Positions 36,162 to 48,370 of a DNA stretch of 64,000 nucleotides are shown piece after piece. A program made the position numbers and the translations under genes. The stretch is from Bursaphelenchus xylophilus (taxonomy: Eukaryota > Nematoda > Chromadorea > Rhabditida > Aphelenchoididae). How positions within the stretch are numbered: the first letter of the stretch is position 1; every line of letters begins with the position of its first letter. A model generated the notes under the pieces. The model was not told the origin of the DNA, did no database searches, and saw only the letters and a program-made list of their open reading frames with translations. The stretch lies in contig CAJFCV020000005.1 of assembly GCA_904066235.2 (NCBI GenBank), positions 5,637,501 through 5,701,500 on the forward strand, read 5' to 3'.

Positions 36162-37854
36162 ATGGACGGCAATTGCTCGACGCCTCGTGGTGGCCCAGTG
36201 CCTAAAGTAAGTTAGGGGAGTTTTATTCGACTTCTGAAGTTTGCCAAATTGGGAATATGTATGTATTTTACAATTTTAGAGAGGCCGTCCTTTCAATGCG
36301 GACGAAAACATGGAAGAAACCTACATCGACTCAACCTACCGAGGTGGACTCACCTGTGGTGGTAATGATTCACTTGCTGAATTTATGCAAACAGTCGAAG
36401 AAGCCTCGGAGAAAATTGTTGACAAGGTCGAAGAATTACAGGTCGATTCTCCTCGATGTGCTGACATGAATCAGTCGGTTCTGACAGCAAAAGAAAATGT
36501 TCAGACGCCTACAGGTTGTAATGTTAATGACGACGACACTCTTGAATGCTTGCTGGAGATTCAGAAGAGTACTCCAACTCCGTTGCGAAAGCCACACATT
36601 CTGAACAAAACTCCAGCTTCGATCCGGTTTGATTTAGAAAGGGAGGATGATCAAACTCCATTGGCCAAGAATGTATGTTTGTTATATTTTTTTGTGAACT
36701 TTGTAGGTATAAGCGTAATATAATCCAAATACTTTTTTAGACTATGTCACCATCCCTGGGACGGCCCGACATGTCTATGTTAGATTTAACAACGGCCAAA
36801 GAAAGTACACTTCCACTTCTTGAAGATGATTCAAAGTCGCACCAAGAAAAATTAGAACGCCCTGAGGGATCTTCTACGCGTACTGGTGCCATAGATTCAT
36901 TTGTTCTGGTCGAAGACGATCCTGTTGTTGTCGAGACGTCGCTGGAAAAGATTGAGGAAGTTGTCGAAGATGTTCATCAGAGAACGTTGGAGGCAGCTAA
37001 CGAGAAGTACAACAAAACTTTTGAAGTTGAGAGATCGAGATGCTTTGAAGTTACGGACTGTGTCAGAGAAGCTTGTCTGAACCTTTCAAAGGACGAAAGA
37101 TTCAGAGAGATGATGAAAACCACTGTGGATTCGATCGAATTTGATGTGATGGAATACTTCAGTGGATCTGTTGAAGACAACGACCGATTGAAAAATGACT
37201 TTGACCAGTTCTTATCCTTGATCTGCAATGTAGTTAGAAGCGAAGAGAAGGTGAGCGTTTTTACGCCAATTTACGTTTTCTGTATTTAGGAACGTCTGAA
37301 CTCTTTGCACGAGAAGGACAAAGAGGGATATGATTACATGTTGGAAGTGGAAAGAAAGAAATATATCCAGAAAGAGAGGCAGTGGAAGGAATCCATGGAA
37401 GAAGCCGAAAAGGCAATCGAAGAGTTAAAGAACAGATTAACTGAGATTACAAAAGGAAAAGATGGGCATATCGATGGATTGAATAAACAAATCGAGGAAT
37501 GTCACCGAAGAATCGAGGAACTGGAGAATCAAAACAATACTTTGGAGAAGCAAATGAAGAGCCAGAAGAAATCGGACTCAATTCAGCCTCATCTGAAGCT
37601 GTTGAAAAAATGTGATTACGTAAGTTCATATTGAATCGACAATTAATTTACAGTTGGAACGAAGGAACCATGACGTGACCGATAGGCTTTCTTCTTTTGA
37701 TGATCTACAGAAGAAGTCGGAGGATCTTAATTACGAGTTGAACCTCGTAAAATTGCATGCAGGTCTCATTTCGAAAGCCGATGCCATCAAGTTCTTCGGC
37801 CCATCAGTGGACCAATGTTTAAATGATTACTTGAAAAGTCAAAGCAAAGTTTAA
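36162..37854 (+). CDS. Unrecognised acidic coiled-coil protein
   Basis: 492 aa, five exons: 36162-36206, 36280-36672, 36741-37250, 37290-37619, 37654-37854. The N-terminal half is acidic and probably disordered (Ser/Thr/Asp-rich). It contains several S/TP sites (TPTPLRKP, TPASIRFDLE) that could be phosphorylated. From about residue 210 the sequence turns helical. Residues of about 320-440 form a strong coiled coil (KERQWKESMEEAEKAIEELKNR, HRRIEELENQNNTLEKQMKSQ). The last 45 residues are distinct (LVKLHAGLISKADAIKFFGP). The layout of an acidic N-terminus and C-terminal coiled coil is seen in centrosomal or kinetochore scaffolds such as TACC proteins, but I find no convincing family motif. The ATG follows TCGTTAG by ten bases. 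Gene call firm, function unknown. Confidence 0.8.
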
Positions 37855-38924
37855 GCGTTATGTCATGTATATTTGTTTAAGGCAGTGATTTATTAACCCA
37901 TACATGGAATTTGACGAATTAAAGGATTTGATTTGACTTTTTTTGTTTGTTTTTTCCACTTTGTGTGTATGAAGGCTCGATAAATGTGCATGTCCGAGTA
38001 TAGCTGAAGATGTTTCGTTGTTGACGTTTGTGATGACTTTGTGGGGTATTAATAGGACCACCTAGCCATGGAATACTAAAGGTCACCGATCCATGAAAGA
38101 GTCGAAAAGCCGCGGAGTGAGGGGGCACAGTGGCGGCGGCTTCCGGCCGTGCCCTCGGGCATCGTCCCCTTACCTGAGCTCGAGACTTTCCTGTTTCCAT
38201 GTAAGGATGCCGTCATTTCACGGATAATGGGCTCTCTTTTGAGTTCTGCAAGTTTCGGCTTTGTGTGGATGAATCCGAGTCAACATTTTTGCGCCTTCAT
38301 TTATAACAATTGTGTGGCATCCGGACGCGGCAAGTGGCCTGAAGGTCCACTGTCACCTAATTGCTTTGTCCCGGGCCGGGGTCATAAAATTAGTCATGAC
38401 GTCGCGACTTTTGGAGAGGTGTCATCCCCGATTCGCGTCTCTAGAGTGGAGCCGGATTCGGCTTTGGAAAGGGGGGTGGGTTTCGGGCTTCGACGTTATG
38501 TTTTCTTTCTCCTTACCATAATCCAATATTTCCCTTTTAATCCCAGTTTAAACGTCCTTTCCAAAGTTTATCCCCAGCTGAGCAGAACCAACTTGGGACC
38601 GGGGCACCAGCTGGGCCATGTTTCGCAAAATTAGATTTATTTGATTTCTGCTGTAGGAAGCTATGTCATCATTTTCCTGTAGAATTGTGTATTTGTCGAG
38701 ATTTTCTTTTGTCGTTCCTGGATTTTTGCCGTCTTTCAATGATGACATTTGAAATAGTCAGTGGGGGAACCACTTCCACTCTTTAAATGAGTAAATTTTG
38801 CATGGCGTCAACACAATTTTTTCCAAAAAAACTCGCGATTCAATGCATGATACATGACCTGGCGGGGTGTTGCTTATTCATGGGTCCTGTTCGTTGATGC
38901 TACGCAGTTTGAGTCGCTTTGTTT
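37855..38924. other. Intergenic region upstream of the neuropeptide gene
   Basis: The first ~150 bases should be the 3' UTR of the coiled-coil gene; the rest includes a GC-rich block (38100-38480) that probably belongs to the promoter of the downstream peptide precursor. A 161-codon open frame here has no family features. Confidence 0.5.
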
Positions 38925-39899
38925 ATGGAGTCAAATGAAGACTTAAGTCGTTCAGGTGAATGCGCCATGAGCGTCGGCCAGCTCTGTTTGGGTGACAGAA
39001 AGCGGACGGTGGGGATTCTTATTCTGGTTTTGTGCACGCTAGGATTTACTTCTGAAGCCTTCAGCATCCGCGATTTCGTCAGGGTAGGAAGCAAACGCAG
39101 AGATGGAGAGCCAGGTGAATCTTTAATATAATATAATTACTCTCTCAGTGAATTGTCCCACTTGGCATCCGTTTCAATGTCCGAACGGGGATTGCATTCC
39201 CATTAAATATTTATGCGACGGATCTCCTGATTGTTCTGATGAATACGATGAGAACAAGAGCATGTGCACAGCCGGTAGGTCGAATCTTTTACAGCACTGT
39301 AACACTGCTCTCGTCATGTCTAAAATCTCTCTTTGCATCCATAAACTGTCTCTTCTTTCATTTATTTATCTAATCCATTGTTGCCACAAAATGGGGATTA
39401 TTTTGGAAAAGATTTGCATTACTTCCGGAATTAGGTTGTAACTTTTGCAGCCACCCGTCCACCCGTCGAAGAAACTTCAGCCTTCCTTAAGGCCCTCCTC
39501 AACGCGCACGGCAACGACTTTTTAATTAAATTATTCGGCCCCAAAGCGCGAAATCAGTTGAAGGACATGGGCGGAGTGGACCAAGTCGCTGTTTCACTGT
39601 CACGTAAGTAACAGAGATGACGTGACCTGATGATGTTCGAAAGAACTTCCTTTTTTATTATATTCAAGATGACCAAAACTATATATAAAGTTATCCATTA
39701 CATATTCAAATTGTTTTCAGAGTCCCCTACGATCGAGCAATTTGCCAGCGAGATGCATCTCGGTGAAGCCGAGGTGGCCAATATGGCCGCGGTCCTTGAG
39801 GCCATCGTTTCCGGCGCTCCAACGGCCGCTCTCTCGGCCAATGAGGCCGCAGACTTCAGATTCTTTGTTCAGAAACTTCAAGAGACGGGCTTCTTCTAA
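38925..39899 (+). CDS. Prohormone-4-like neuropeptide precursor with LDLa domain
   Basis: 215 aa (201 if the second ATG at 38967 is used), four exons: 38925-39114, 39149-39274, 39451-39603, 39721-39899. A hydrophobic signal (TVGILILVLCTLGFTSEA) is followed by a short segment FSIRDFVRVGS ending in the basic site KRR, the place where insect prohormone-4 carries its amidated-type peptide. Next comes one LDL-receptor class A module (CPTWHPFQCPNGDCIPIKYL, then CDGSPDCSDEYDENKSMC) with all six Cys and the acidic Ca site. The C-terminal region (RPPVEETSAFLKALLNAHG, LIKLFGPKAR, FFVQKLQETGFF) matches the conserved tail of bee prohormone-4 as I recall it. A secreted neuroendocrine role is inferred from this family. 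The alternate donor in exon 1 (CAG|GGTAGG) could make a shorter form. Confidence 0.85.
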
Positions 39900-40056
39900 C
39901 CTTAACTTATCCTTAACATTAATTAACTGAGCCATGCTTCTTGATAAATTCACTGTTAAGGCTGGGGATACTGTATTTAGAGATATAAATTTTCGAATGA
40001 TAAATGCTTATGTACAATCACACTTCGTATCTGATTTCATTGACTATTCCTTTCGT

Positions 40057-41911
40057 TTATCGTCCAATTACTGTAGCCGTTAGATGAGTAGTAGTCACTT
40101 GAAAGGAAGAGCCAGAAGTCACTGGTTCTCCGTCAATGGCCACGTATCCACCAGATCCTTCTGCAGGTTCTACTCGACATGCCGTTACAGGTATTATCTG
40201 AAATATGCACAGGCAATGTGATAAAGGCTTACTTGGAGACATTCATGATCCAGATGTAGACATTGGTCAATGGTGATTAGAAGATGAGCAATGTGGAATC
40301 TCGACTTAATGGTTCTCCAATCCACCAGGCTCAGATACATCACCTCATCATCTAATTTGGCTGATGGGCAATAGGGGAGGTCGCTGCCGATGTGAGAGAT
40401 GGAGGAGAGACAGACGAAAGCATAGTCCCCTTCAATGACGGTCCAATCAGAGGGAACTGGGTCTTCGAGTCTGGGGAACTAATGGAAATGATGGCATCAT
40501 TAAATGACATTCGGTACTTACCTTATAGCTCAAATTATTGGAATCTTCAAAAGCCCTTTGGAGGGTCGAAGACGATTTTTCCGCTACAGTATCCCCCTTT
40601 CTCCATTTTTCGACCATTTTTGTTTTGAAATATTCAGATCTTAGCTTTTCTCTGACTTCTCTTGACTTGAGTCTAGTGTTTCTTGTCAACTCTCCATCTA
40701 ATACTGGTTTATATGATATTCGGCCTCTGTATTTGGCTACAGTGGGAAGTTGAGCGATGCGGATAAAGGCCTCCATGTGAAGACGAGCCAGGCCTGCCCA
40801 GCGAAACCTTTCACTTCCAAGATCTAAAATACCTTTTTGTCAGACGAACTCTTTTTTATGTATTCTCGTTTTTCATAGAATAATTACCGATATCTGCAAT
40901 TAAGCCCCAAACAGCAGTCAAAAACATGAGTTTATGGCCATCCGCCGCCGTTTCCACATGATATAGCCTGAGGGGTTTGTAGTTTGGTCGCCCGATCATT
41001 AACGCCATTTCTGGACAGAAATTGCCTCGAGGGGAGAATGGTTCTCTGAAATTGAAGTGTGGTTTTATGATTATTGTTCATCCAGGTATTGGATTACATA
41101 TCACAGTAAACCATCTATTTACCCAGCTTGGAAGGCAACCGCAGCAGCCAAGGCATTAGCAGTGCCCGCAGGAATATGCAATAATGGCATTTTCAATGCC
41201 CTTTCCCTATCAGTTCGAGTTAGAAGACCAGTGAGGACCTCTGAAACCATCCCATCTCCACTCAGAATGACAATGGCATTGTAGTCATCCAATTTCATCT
41301 TCTCAACAATCTCAGATGCGTGTTGAGCATACTCTGTAAAGAAAACAGTTCTGAATCTTGTAGTAATTGCAGTTCTAATTTAATTTTACTTTTCCTACCT
41401 GTCTCGACCAAAGTGTAATTGACTCCAGCCTCATCGAATATGGGTTTGCAGTCTTGAATCCAATGTTTGTAGGCCTTCTTTTGCCCACTATAAGGATTCA
41501 GAAGGACTAGAATCTGATTCCGAGTAACAGACGATTCTGATGGAACGTGAGCTGAAAGTAATTTGAAAGTTACAGGAGGGTCCAAACAAGTACACATTTT
41601 GCTTTGAATTCCACAAACATGCGATTAAGTATTCAGTAAGTGTATTGTATCAGCATAAATTAAGTCTTACGCGGAATATCGGAGTAAGAGATCTGTGTTG
41701 CATAACCTCTGAGAGTCTCTGGTGTGCCACGAAGTTTCAATAAAACCCGCTTCCTCTTTCCGTTAATCAATGGATACGAGGAAACAAAAATAGCCTCGGG
41801 CGTTGATTTAATTGAGAGCACGTCGTCCACGTGAATCTTCCATGAATTGGCTTCGAATAAACGACGATCTGAATCCCAGAAAGCAAAAATTACATCAGTG
41901 GGAACAGTCAT
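40057..41911 (-). CDS. sphk-1: Sphingosine kinase
   Basis: Phosphorylates sphingosine to sphingosine-1-phosphate. Seven exons (minus): 41911-41671, 41551-41399, 41333-41123, 41045-40888, 40823-40522, 40478-40233, 40197-40057; 483 aa. The diacylglycerol-kinase-type catalytic core is intact: nucleotide loop VLLNPYSGQKKAYKHW, YAQHASEIV, the SGDGMVSEVLTGLL motif (the general-base Asp lies in SGDG) and PAGTANALA. C-terminal conserved blocks include MFLTAVWGLIADIDLGSERF, DWTVIEGDYAFVCLSS and the final ATP-contacting GYVAIDGEP. The first 80 residues form a divergent N-terminal extension. Intron lengths are 38-119 nt. No membrane segments; expected cytosolic and recruited to membranes. Confidence 0.94.
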
Positions 41912-42116
41912 GGATCAAGACCCGAAACTTTTTGCTTGATCTAAAATAAGGTCAACTACGCACCTTGCGCCCTTCCTTTAGGATTAAATGTTGATAATAA
42001 CAGAAAAACACCTTCTCATTTCGTCGAGTTAATAAAAACCCTCAACGATATAGCCCGGAAACTTTATTCTGTTGCAACACGTTGGTACAAAAAATATTTA
42101 CAAATGAATTACAAAG

Positions 42117-43948
42117 TTAGAGATCTCTTAATTGAGATTTGAGAACATGTGAGAGATGTCTAATATGAGGACGGGACTCCGAATCATCGGCTTTTCCATG
42201 TAAGTAGGTTAAGTTTTGTCGCCTGAAACAACAATGTGAACAATTAAAAAAGCAAGCAGGATAAATTTTGCAATCAACATACGTTACGGTAACCGCGCCT
42301 TTGAATATCTGTTTAAAACCATGAACAATGTATTCGAGCCACCTCTCTACGTTCCTGACAGTCTCTGGGACCGCCAACGCTTCATCTGGCTCCAGGTTTG
42401 TGACCACAGCGACTTCTGTTTTGCAAGTATGGAAGGAGAGTAGTTTCATAGCAATAAACAAGTTACGAGTACTAAAGAATAAATGTAAATGGGAACATAA
42501 CTTACCTATTCACATTCTGTTCCATCAAGAATTTGTTTAGATTGTAATCTTTTTCCTCGCATAGATCGAGACATTTTGCCATGGCAATGTGAATAAGCAC
42601 GTCAATATGGCCAAATATTTCTTTCTTCTCTTCCAAACATTTCCTGACTTCATCCAACTTCAACAGATCAAAGGAAACTACATGTAGCCGGTCGGTGACT
42701 TGTTGAATCAGACTCTTTTTGACATCCTAAACAACAAGTTTGCGTTTTCTCTACTAAAAAACTTACGTCCTCTACATCCGACCCGCAATTGTGAAGGACG
42801 ACATTGTAGTTATTCTCGAGGTATTTCCTGGCAAGACTCGATCCCAATTCGAATCCCACATCTAATAAAAAAGTTAGCGTTTCATGCAGAAAGCTTACTC
42901 GTAATGAGAACAGTCGGCAGGCCATTCGAGCACCTCGAGGGCTTTTGTTTAAAATTAGAATCAGATATAGAAACGTTTTGCTGGGACGGCGTTTGAGTTC
43001 CTTGCGGCCGACATAATGCCTGCGCGTCACAGTTTTCCCGACATTCATTGTCGTCGCGAGAAAAGTTAATATTTGCCTTGAATCTGTCTGGGAGATCGTC
43101 CCTCTAAACAAAAAATAATTAAAATTAAACTCCTACATTCATGACCATCGTTGGGAAGTGTCTTTCTTGATCTCGGCGGTCTGCTTGTGCTTTCGCAAGT
43201 CTGTTTCGTCGTTGGTGTTCTGTCATTAAAAATTTATACTGTTCATCTCCAACAAGGACTTTCAAAGTCTTTTCAGTACCATTAATTGGCAGAGCCCCCA
43301 ATTCATCGTCTTCCGGAATCTGGTACCTTAACTAAAATCAGAATTCATAAACTTTTAAAAAACATACATCTTCCGGAAGAACTTCATTCGGAATGCGAAC
43401 AGATCCATGATATTTGACAACCAAAGGTTTATGGCGATATCCTGCAACTTTCACTTCAGCTGCCGCGCATTCGACACATGGGGGGATCAAACAATTTTTG
43501 TCCGAGACTGGACCGATATATTCATTAAAGAATGTCCCATCTCTCTTTTCCAAAAAGACGTAGATATATATAACCCCGGAAATAGTGACCCGCGTTGGCA
43601 ACAAATTGTAGTATGCAAACACCAATTGAAGACGTCTTTTTCCTTCGGTTTCATAAGCTTCCAGCTCCACCCATGCCCCCAGAGTTGTTTGACCTTGTTG
43701 ATGTTTACGCATACGTTTGAAACCTTGACGACACAGAATATATGTTTTGTCTTCTTCATCGGCAACAATTAACGCAATCTAAAAATAATTGAACTTCACA
43801 TCAACGGGATGACAAAACTTACCAAGTTCCCTTCTTTCAAACGGTCTTTCAACCCGCCTTTGATTAAAGCTTCTCTTGAATCTTTGAGGTATATTATATA
43901 ATTCTTTCTTTCGCCGGTTTCATTACCCTCGTGATCATGTTCATCCAT
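42117..43948 (-). CDS. Unrecognised N-terminal region fused to a degenerate short-chain dehydrogenase fold
   Basis: 515 aa, eight exons (minus): 43948-43823, 43778-43368, 43331-43137, 43103-42899, 42861-42767, 42726-42506, 42471-42283, 42222-42117. Residues 1 to about 240 start MDEHDHEGNETGERKNYIIY and read as a globular, mixed domain followed by a bas/acidic linker (TEHQRRNRLAKAQADRRDQERHF); I recognise no family. From about residue 300 the sequence follows an SDR Rossmann fold: beta1-turn-alpha (PTVLITNVGFELGSSLARKY), beta2 NYNVVLHNC, VVSFDLLKLDEVRKC, then FGHIDVLIHIAM in place of NNAG, and an STRNLFIAMKLL helix. The usual TGxxxGxG glycines are largely lost and no Ser-Tyr-Lys catalytic set is visible where expected. 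Likely a pseudoenzyme or binding module. Both halves share one splice-consistent frame. Confidence 0.75.
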
Positions 43949-44377
43949 CCTGGAAGTATTCTACGTTTAAACAAGTTTTAGGGTTCAAAAAAATTTTTTT
44001 AAAAGTATAAAAAATTATTTCACGGTAAAAATAGGCTTCGGAAAATTCGGGTGTACACCACGCGGGCATATACGTTTGATTCTGTTCAATTTCACTCTGT
44101 CGAGTTTCCAAAAAGTCGTAAAATAAATATATATTTGTTGCTACCCGAACTGCGCCCTAACTGCGATAAAGCCCGAGTCACCTTTTTATACGACCAAACT
44201 TGCAAAAACCAATTCTGGTCGAAAATTCGATCAACAAAAAAAGGCAATGGTTCATAATTGGCATGTGCCATTTGTGAGACCTTTCCACAGCCACAAAAAT
44301 ATCTTTTTGAGGATCCATTCATATTTACTTCAATATTTACATTAAAAAATAAGTGAAAAAATTATTAACGGGAATCG
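43949..44377. other. Intergenic gap between two minus-strand genes
   Basis: AT-rich; it should include the 3' UTR of asparagine synthetase and the promoter of the SDR-like gene. No gene seen. Confidence 0.5.
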
Positions 44378-46317
44378 TTACGCAACTCCGGAGAACTTGG
44401 CCGAGCCGGTGGACCGTCGACGGAATCTGACCGCATCGATGTTCAACATCAACTTATCACAGTTCTCTTTTTCGTCCATCGTTTGCCATGCGGCTGATCT
44501 AAAATAATATTAGAGAATCTGGAGGTATTTCTTGCCTGTATATTTTTTGGTGAATAACGTCGTGCATCTTTGACGTGGTGTAGAACTTTTCGAAGAGTTG
44601 TCGATACCAGTATTCTTCTTTCGTTTCAGGGCAATGCCATGGGAAAAGGGATAACTTCTGATTCATGCTGACAGCAGTGATGAGTTTATCGACGTAATCG
44701 TGGACGATGGTGCCCAGACACATCTTCCCTAGGGCTTCACTGAACCCTTCCTTACTCCGCCAGAGAACATCATGGGGTATCCACCCGTCGAAGGCTTTAC
44801 GGAGTAAGTATTTCTCCATTCTCCCTGTGGAAAGTTTGAATCTGAAACAGATTTTTTAAATATGATGATTTAAGCACAAAAAAATAAAATTTCTGTTTTC
44901 GCGTTATAAAACGCAACATGTTTTTTTATTTCTGTTAGTTTCCTTACCTTGGTGGCAATCTGGCACAGAAATCGATGATTTTCTTATCTAGGAACGGAAC
45001 CCTGATTTCCAGACCATGACAAGAAGTGGCCCGATCACATCGAAGAACGTCGTATTGGTGTAAGTGCTTTAGTCTTCTGATGATTTCTTTGTGTAAATAT
45101 GCTGTGCTGGGAGCATTCTGCATGTATGCATAAGATCCGAATAATTCATCCGCCCCTTCTCCTGATAGTAAAACTTTCACGTCGGAAACTTTCGCGATAT
45201 GTTTGCAAAGCAGGTAGTGGGCCACTCCACAGCGGATAATCAAGGGATCGAAAGTCTCCAGAGCGTAAATGACCTCAGGAATAATAGCCAAACAATCCTC
45301 AGGAGTGATGATCAAGATATCATGAGGGATTCCTAGGTGTTCTGCCACTTTACGAGCATTTTCAAGATCCGGAGAATCTTCAAATCCCACAGAAAAGGCA
45401 ACTGGCTTCACTTGTGTCAGATATTTGGACGCTATAGCAGCTATTAAGGAGCTGTCAAGGCCCCCTGATAACATGAACCCAAATTGACGGTTACCCATCA
45501 ACCTTTTATGAACTGAATCAACAAGCAGATTTCGGATTGTTTCCTGAAAAAGAAAAAATAATATTAAATTATTAACAAGATAACGTGTTAAAAACCCTTA
45601 CAACAGCCGAGGTTGCATCAACATTGAGATTTGGAACCGATGGTACAAAGTAATACTGCCTGATGTTGATGGGTTCCTTATTGATGAGCTGGGAAAGACT
45701 GACACGAGCACAGCATCCAGGCGGGAAGTACTCAACCTTTTCGACCAGCTGAGTAATAGATTTGACCTCTGATCCGAAGACCAATGAGCCATCTCTCTGA
45801 AATCCGTAGAAGAGCGGCCGAACACCTAACGGGTCGCGACCAAGATTGAGGAACTCGCCGTCCCACAGAGCGAACGCAAAAACACCATCAAGAGAGCTAC
45901 AAGTTTTGACGAGATCTCCTTGGTAATAGCAGAAGGAATGGATGATGGCAGCACAATCCGAGCCTCCGTTCTCGACTTCGTGATGATCAAATCCCGAGAT
46001 CTTCTTGAGATGTTCATGGTTGTAGATCTCGCCATTACACACGACTTGCTGTCCTTGATATGAAATAGGCTGATTTGAGGGCTCGTCTCCAGGCTGAAAA
46101 ATACGTCCTATAAGAGAATGCCGCAACTTTAACCATAGAGGTGACACTAAAAGATGCTTACTCTGACAATGGCCAATCGATGGAATCCGAGCACGACGTT
46201 TGGGTAGACGGTTTTAACAATGGTAAAGTCAGGTCCTCTCCCCACAATTGAGTCGAAACTATTCTTATGTAGTTTGGGTTCGTACCCACAACCTAGCAAT
46301 CCCCAGATGCCACACAT
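44378..46317 (-). CDS. asns: Asparagine synthetase (glutamine-hydrolysing)
   Basis: Makes asparagine from aspartate, glutamine and ATP. Five exons (minus): 46317-46162, 46093-45602, 45543-44948, 44841-44536, 44498-44378; 556 aa, close to human ASNS. It starts MCGIWGLLG, so the nucleophilic Cys is at position 2 after Met removal. Glutaminase motifs HRLAIV, CNGEIYNH and LDGVFAFALWD follow, then LGRDPLGVRPLF. The synthetase domain has the ATP-pyrophosphatase loop SGGLDSSLIAA, SGEGADELFGSY and GLEIRVPFLDKKI. The acceptor of intron 1 is the second of two close AG sites (TTTTTCAG); the first would shift the frame. The last intron (44535-44499, 37 nt) has a GC donor (ACAG|GCAAG); reading through it ends in LILF*, while splicing gives the conserved-length C-terminus. 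Confidence 0.95.
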
Positions 46318-48370
46318 TTTCCCAAGACTGAGGCTGACAGCACAGTGTTCCTCTCTGCAAGTGATGAAGGCTATTTGAGGTATACGGCCACGACCTTATT
46401 TCTCTCGTCACGCACGCGAACGGTCGGTCACTGGGCAATCTGAGGGGCTCGTGAGTTTGTTTTGGGCTCCCGCGATTTGAGGGATAGAAAGAACACTTAT
46501 TTATAGCCACTGATTTTGTAACAATAATGCACACAGGTGCATGAAGGCGCGATCAACAAAGCTTAGAGTGGGTTCGGGAATGACTAATAATTGCAAAGAA
46601 CAATCCCGGACTGACCACGCCTGTCGATGAGCTCAGCCATATCCTCTTGAAACCGGCCGCCAGAAGGTTTAAGGGTCTGGCCTCGCTTCAAAAGAGTCTG
46701 TTTGAGCGTAATAGTCAGCTGGATGGGCATTCTAGTACAATCAGCTGGTTGCCCTCACTCACATATCTTGCCAACCCGTGCCATTCTGCACAAAATCAGC
46801 AACTATGGTAAAATGGGGAGAAATACCTGAATACGGTAAGTGAGAATGGCCGGCAGACTGAGTATGTCCTTTGGTCTTTCATGAAATGTGTCCAGTCCTT
46901 GATCCCATAGCCTAATCGGATTTCCTTTTTCCTTGATCCCCCCATTTAACCTTGGCTATTCTCGGCCCTTTGATCCTGGCCCAGGAAAGCCGCTTCTGGA
47001 CAGACGAGTTTTATTAGAGCCGGACTAATTAATTGTTACTAGTTGTACTCATAAAATGGACCCAACCGCCTTGGGCGCCTGTCTCTAGAAATAAAAGCGG
47101 CCAAAGATGGTCGAGTAATTGGGTCATTATTTTACAAGGGATACTTCTAATACAAGTACGTGAAGTGGGAGGTTCTTTTCACGTATCAGAGGGTTTATGA
47201 TGAAGAAAAATCTGTTTAGACTTGCACGTCGTAAGATGGGAGGGGCATTTCAAGTTTCTTGTAGGGCGTAGTATTATATTAGGCATATATGATAAGTACA
47301 ATGGTACTTTTCATGGTATGTATGATAAGTACCAGTACCACAGTAATCCCGAGCCTCGGCCGAACGCTTAAGGAAATATAAAACGGATCATATTGCACAC
47401 GAGACGATCTGTCCAAACACTGGAATTTCGGAAATACCCGGAAGTCGCTTATCGCTGCGCTTTTATAACGGCCGCGCACTGGCCACTCCCGTTTCCTAGC
47501 GGTGCGTTAAGATCAAGTCCTTTGCACAATTTGCTTTAGCATGAGTCATCGGCCGGTTCAGCGCAAAGAGAATTAATTATGTTTCTACATCTGTTTACCT
47601 TGCTATTATCACAGAAAACGCTGGATGTCTCTCCTCGTCCTCAAGAAATGGACGTACTCTCGCAGAAAACACGGGATGCGTAAAGAACAGAAATACGTCT
47701 ATCTTGTTGACGATCACGTAAATTCTGGAAAATAGCTTTACTGTTTCACAACAAAAGACGCAATTTTATCTATACCATAAACAAAAAAGTATTTTTTAAG
47801 GAAACTTGTTTTATTCTCCGTGTTCCGCACATGCACTAAGAGATGACAGAATTTTGATACGAGTATCCTGAATATTATTAATTTAAAAAAAATCCAAGTA
47901 AAACATAGTAAGCAAAGGTAACGAATGACCAATCGGCCTGCAGACTGGATGAAATTCGATAGTATTTCCGGGACAAAAGATTCGCATACCCTGAGGCAAA
48001 TTTGAGAAGTTCGGGGCGGCTTAATCCGCAAAGAAATTAATGCGCGAAAAGTTGTGTGTGAAGCCCGGAAGCGGAATGATCACTTTTTGAAGATGGTCGC
48101 TGCGATGTGCAACCTGAGACCAGCTCAGACTTTCTGGTTTTGTGACGTATGGCAGTACGAGGGGTGTTGGGTTGAGGTGATGGAGATGTAGCGGTCATTC
48201 CGCCGAGCTCAAGGCTGGGTGCAAGTCGTGAAACCGGTGTTTGCCTTCCCAGCAAATCAAATTATAAGTCCCCATGATTGTTGTCTCGAGGGCTTATTCG
48301 GCCTTGTAGGGGCGCTGGTTTTCTTGTAGCTTCTCATTGCACTATATTTTTTGTAGATCCATTGGTTCGA
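46318..48370. other. Divergent intergenic region (asparagine synthetase / SLC17 transporter)
   Basis: 2 kb between divergent starts with no supported gene. It should carry both promoters. A 5' UTR exon of the transporter may lie near 48250-48370, where a plus-strand open frame precedes the start codon. Confidence 0.5.

Noticed and set aside
38149..38634. 161-codon plus-strand open frame upstream of the peptide precursor
   Set aside because: GC-rich promoter-like block, no domain, no splice-consistent partner exons, and it overlaps a second frame.
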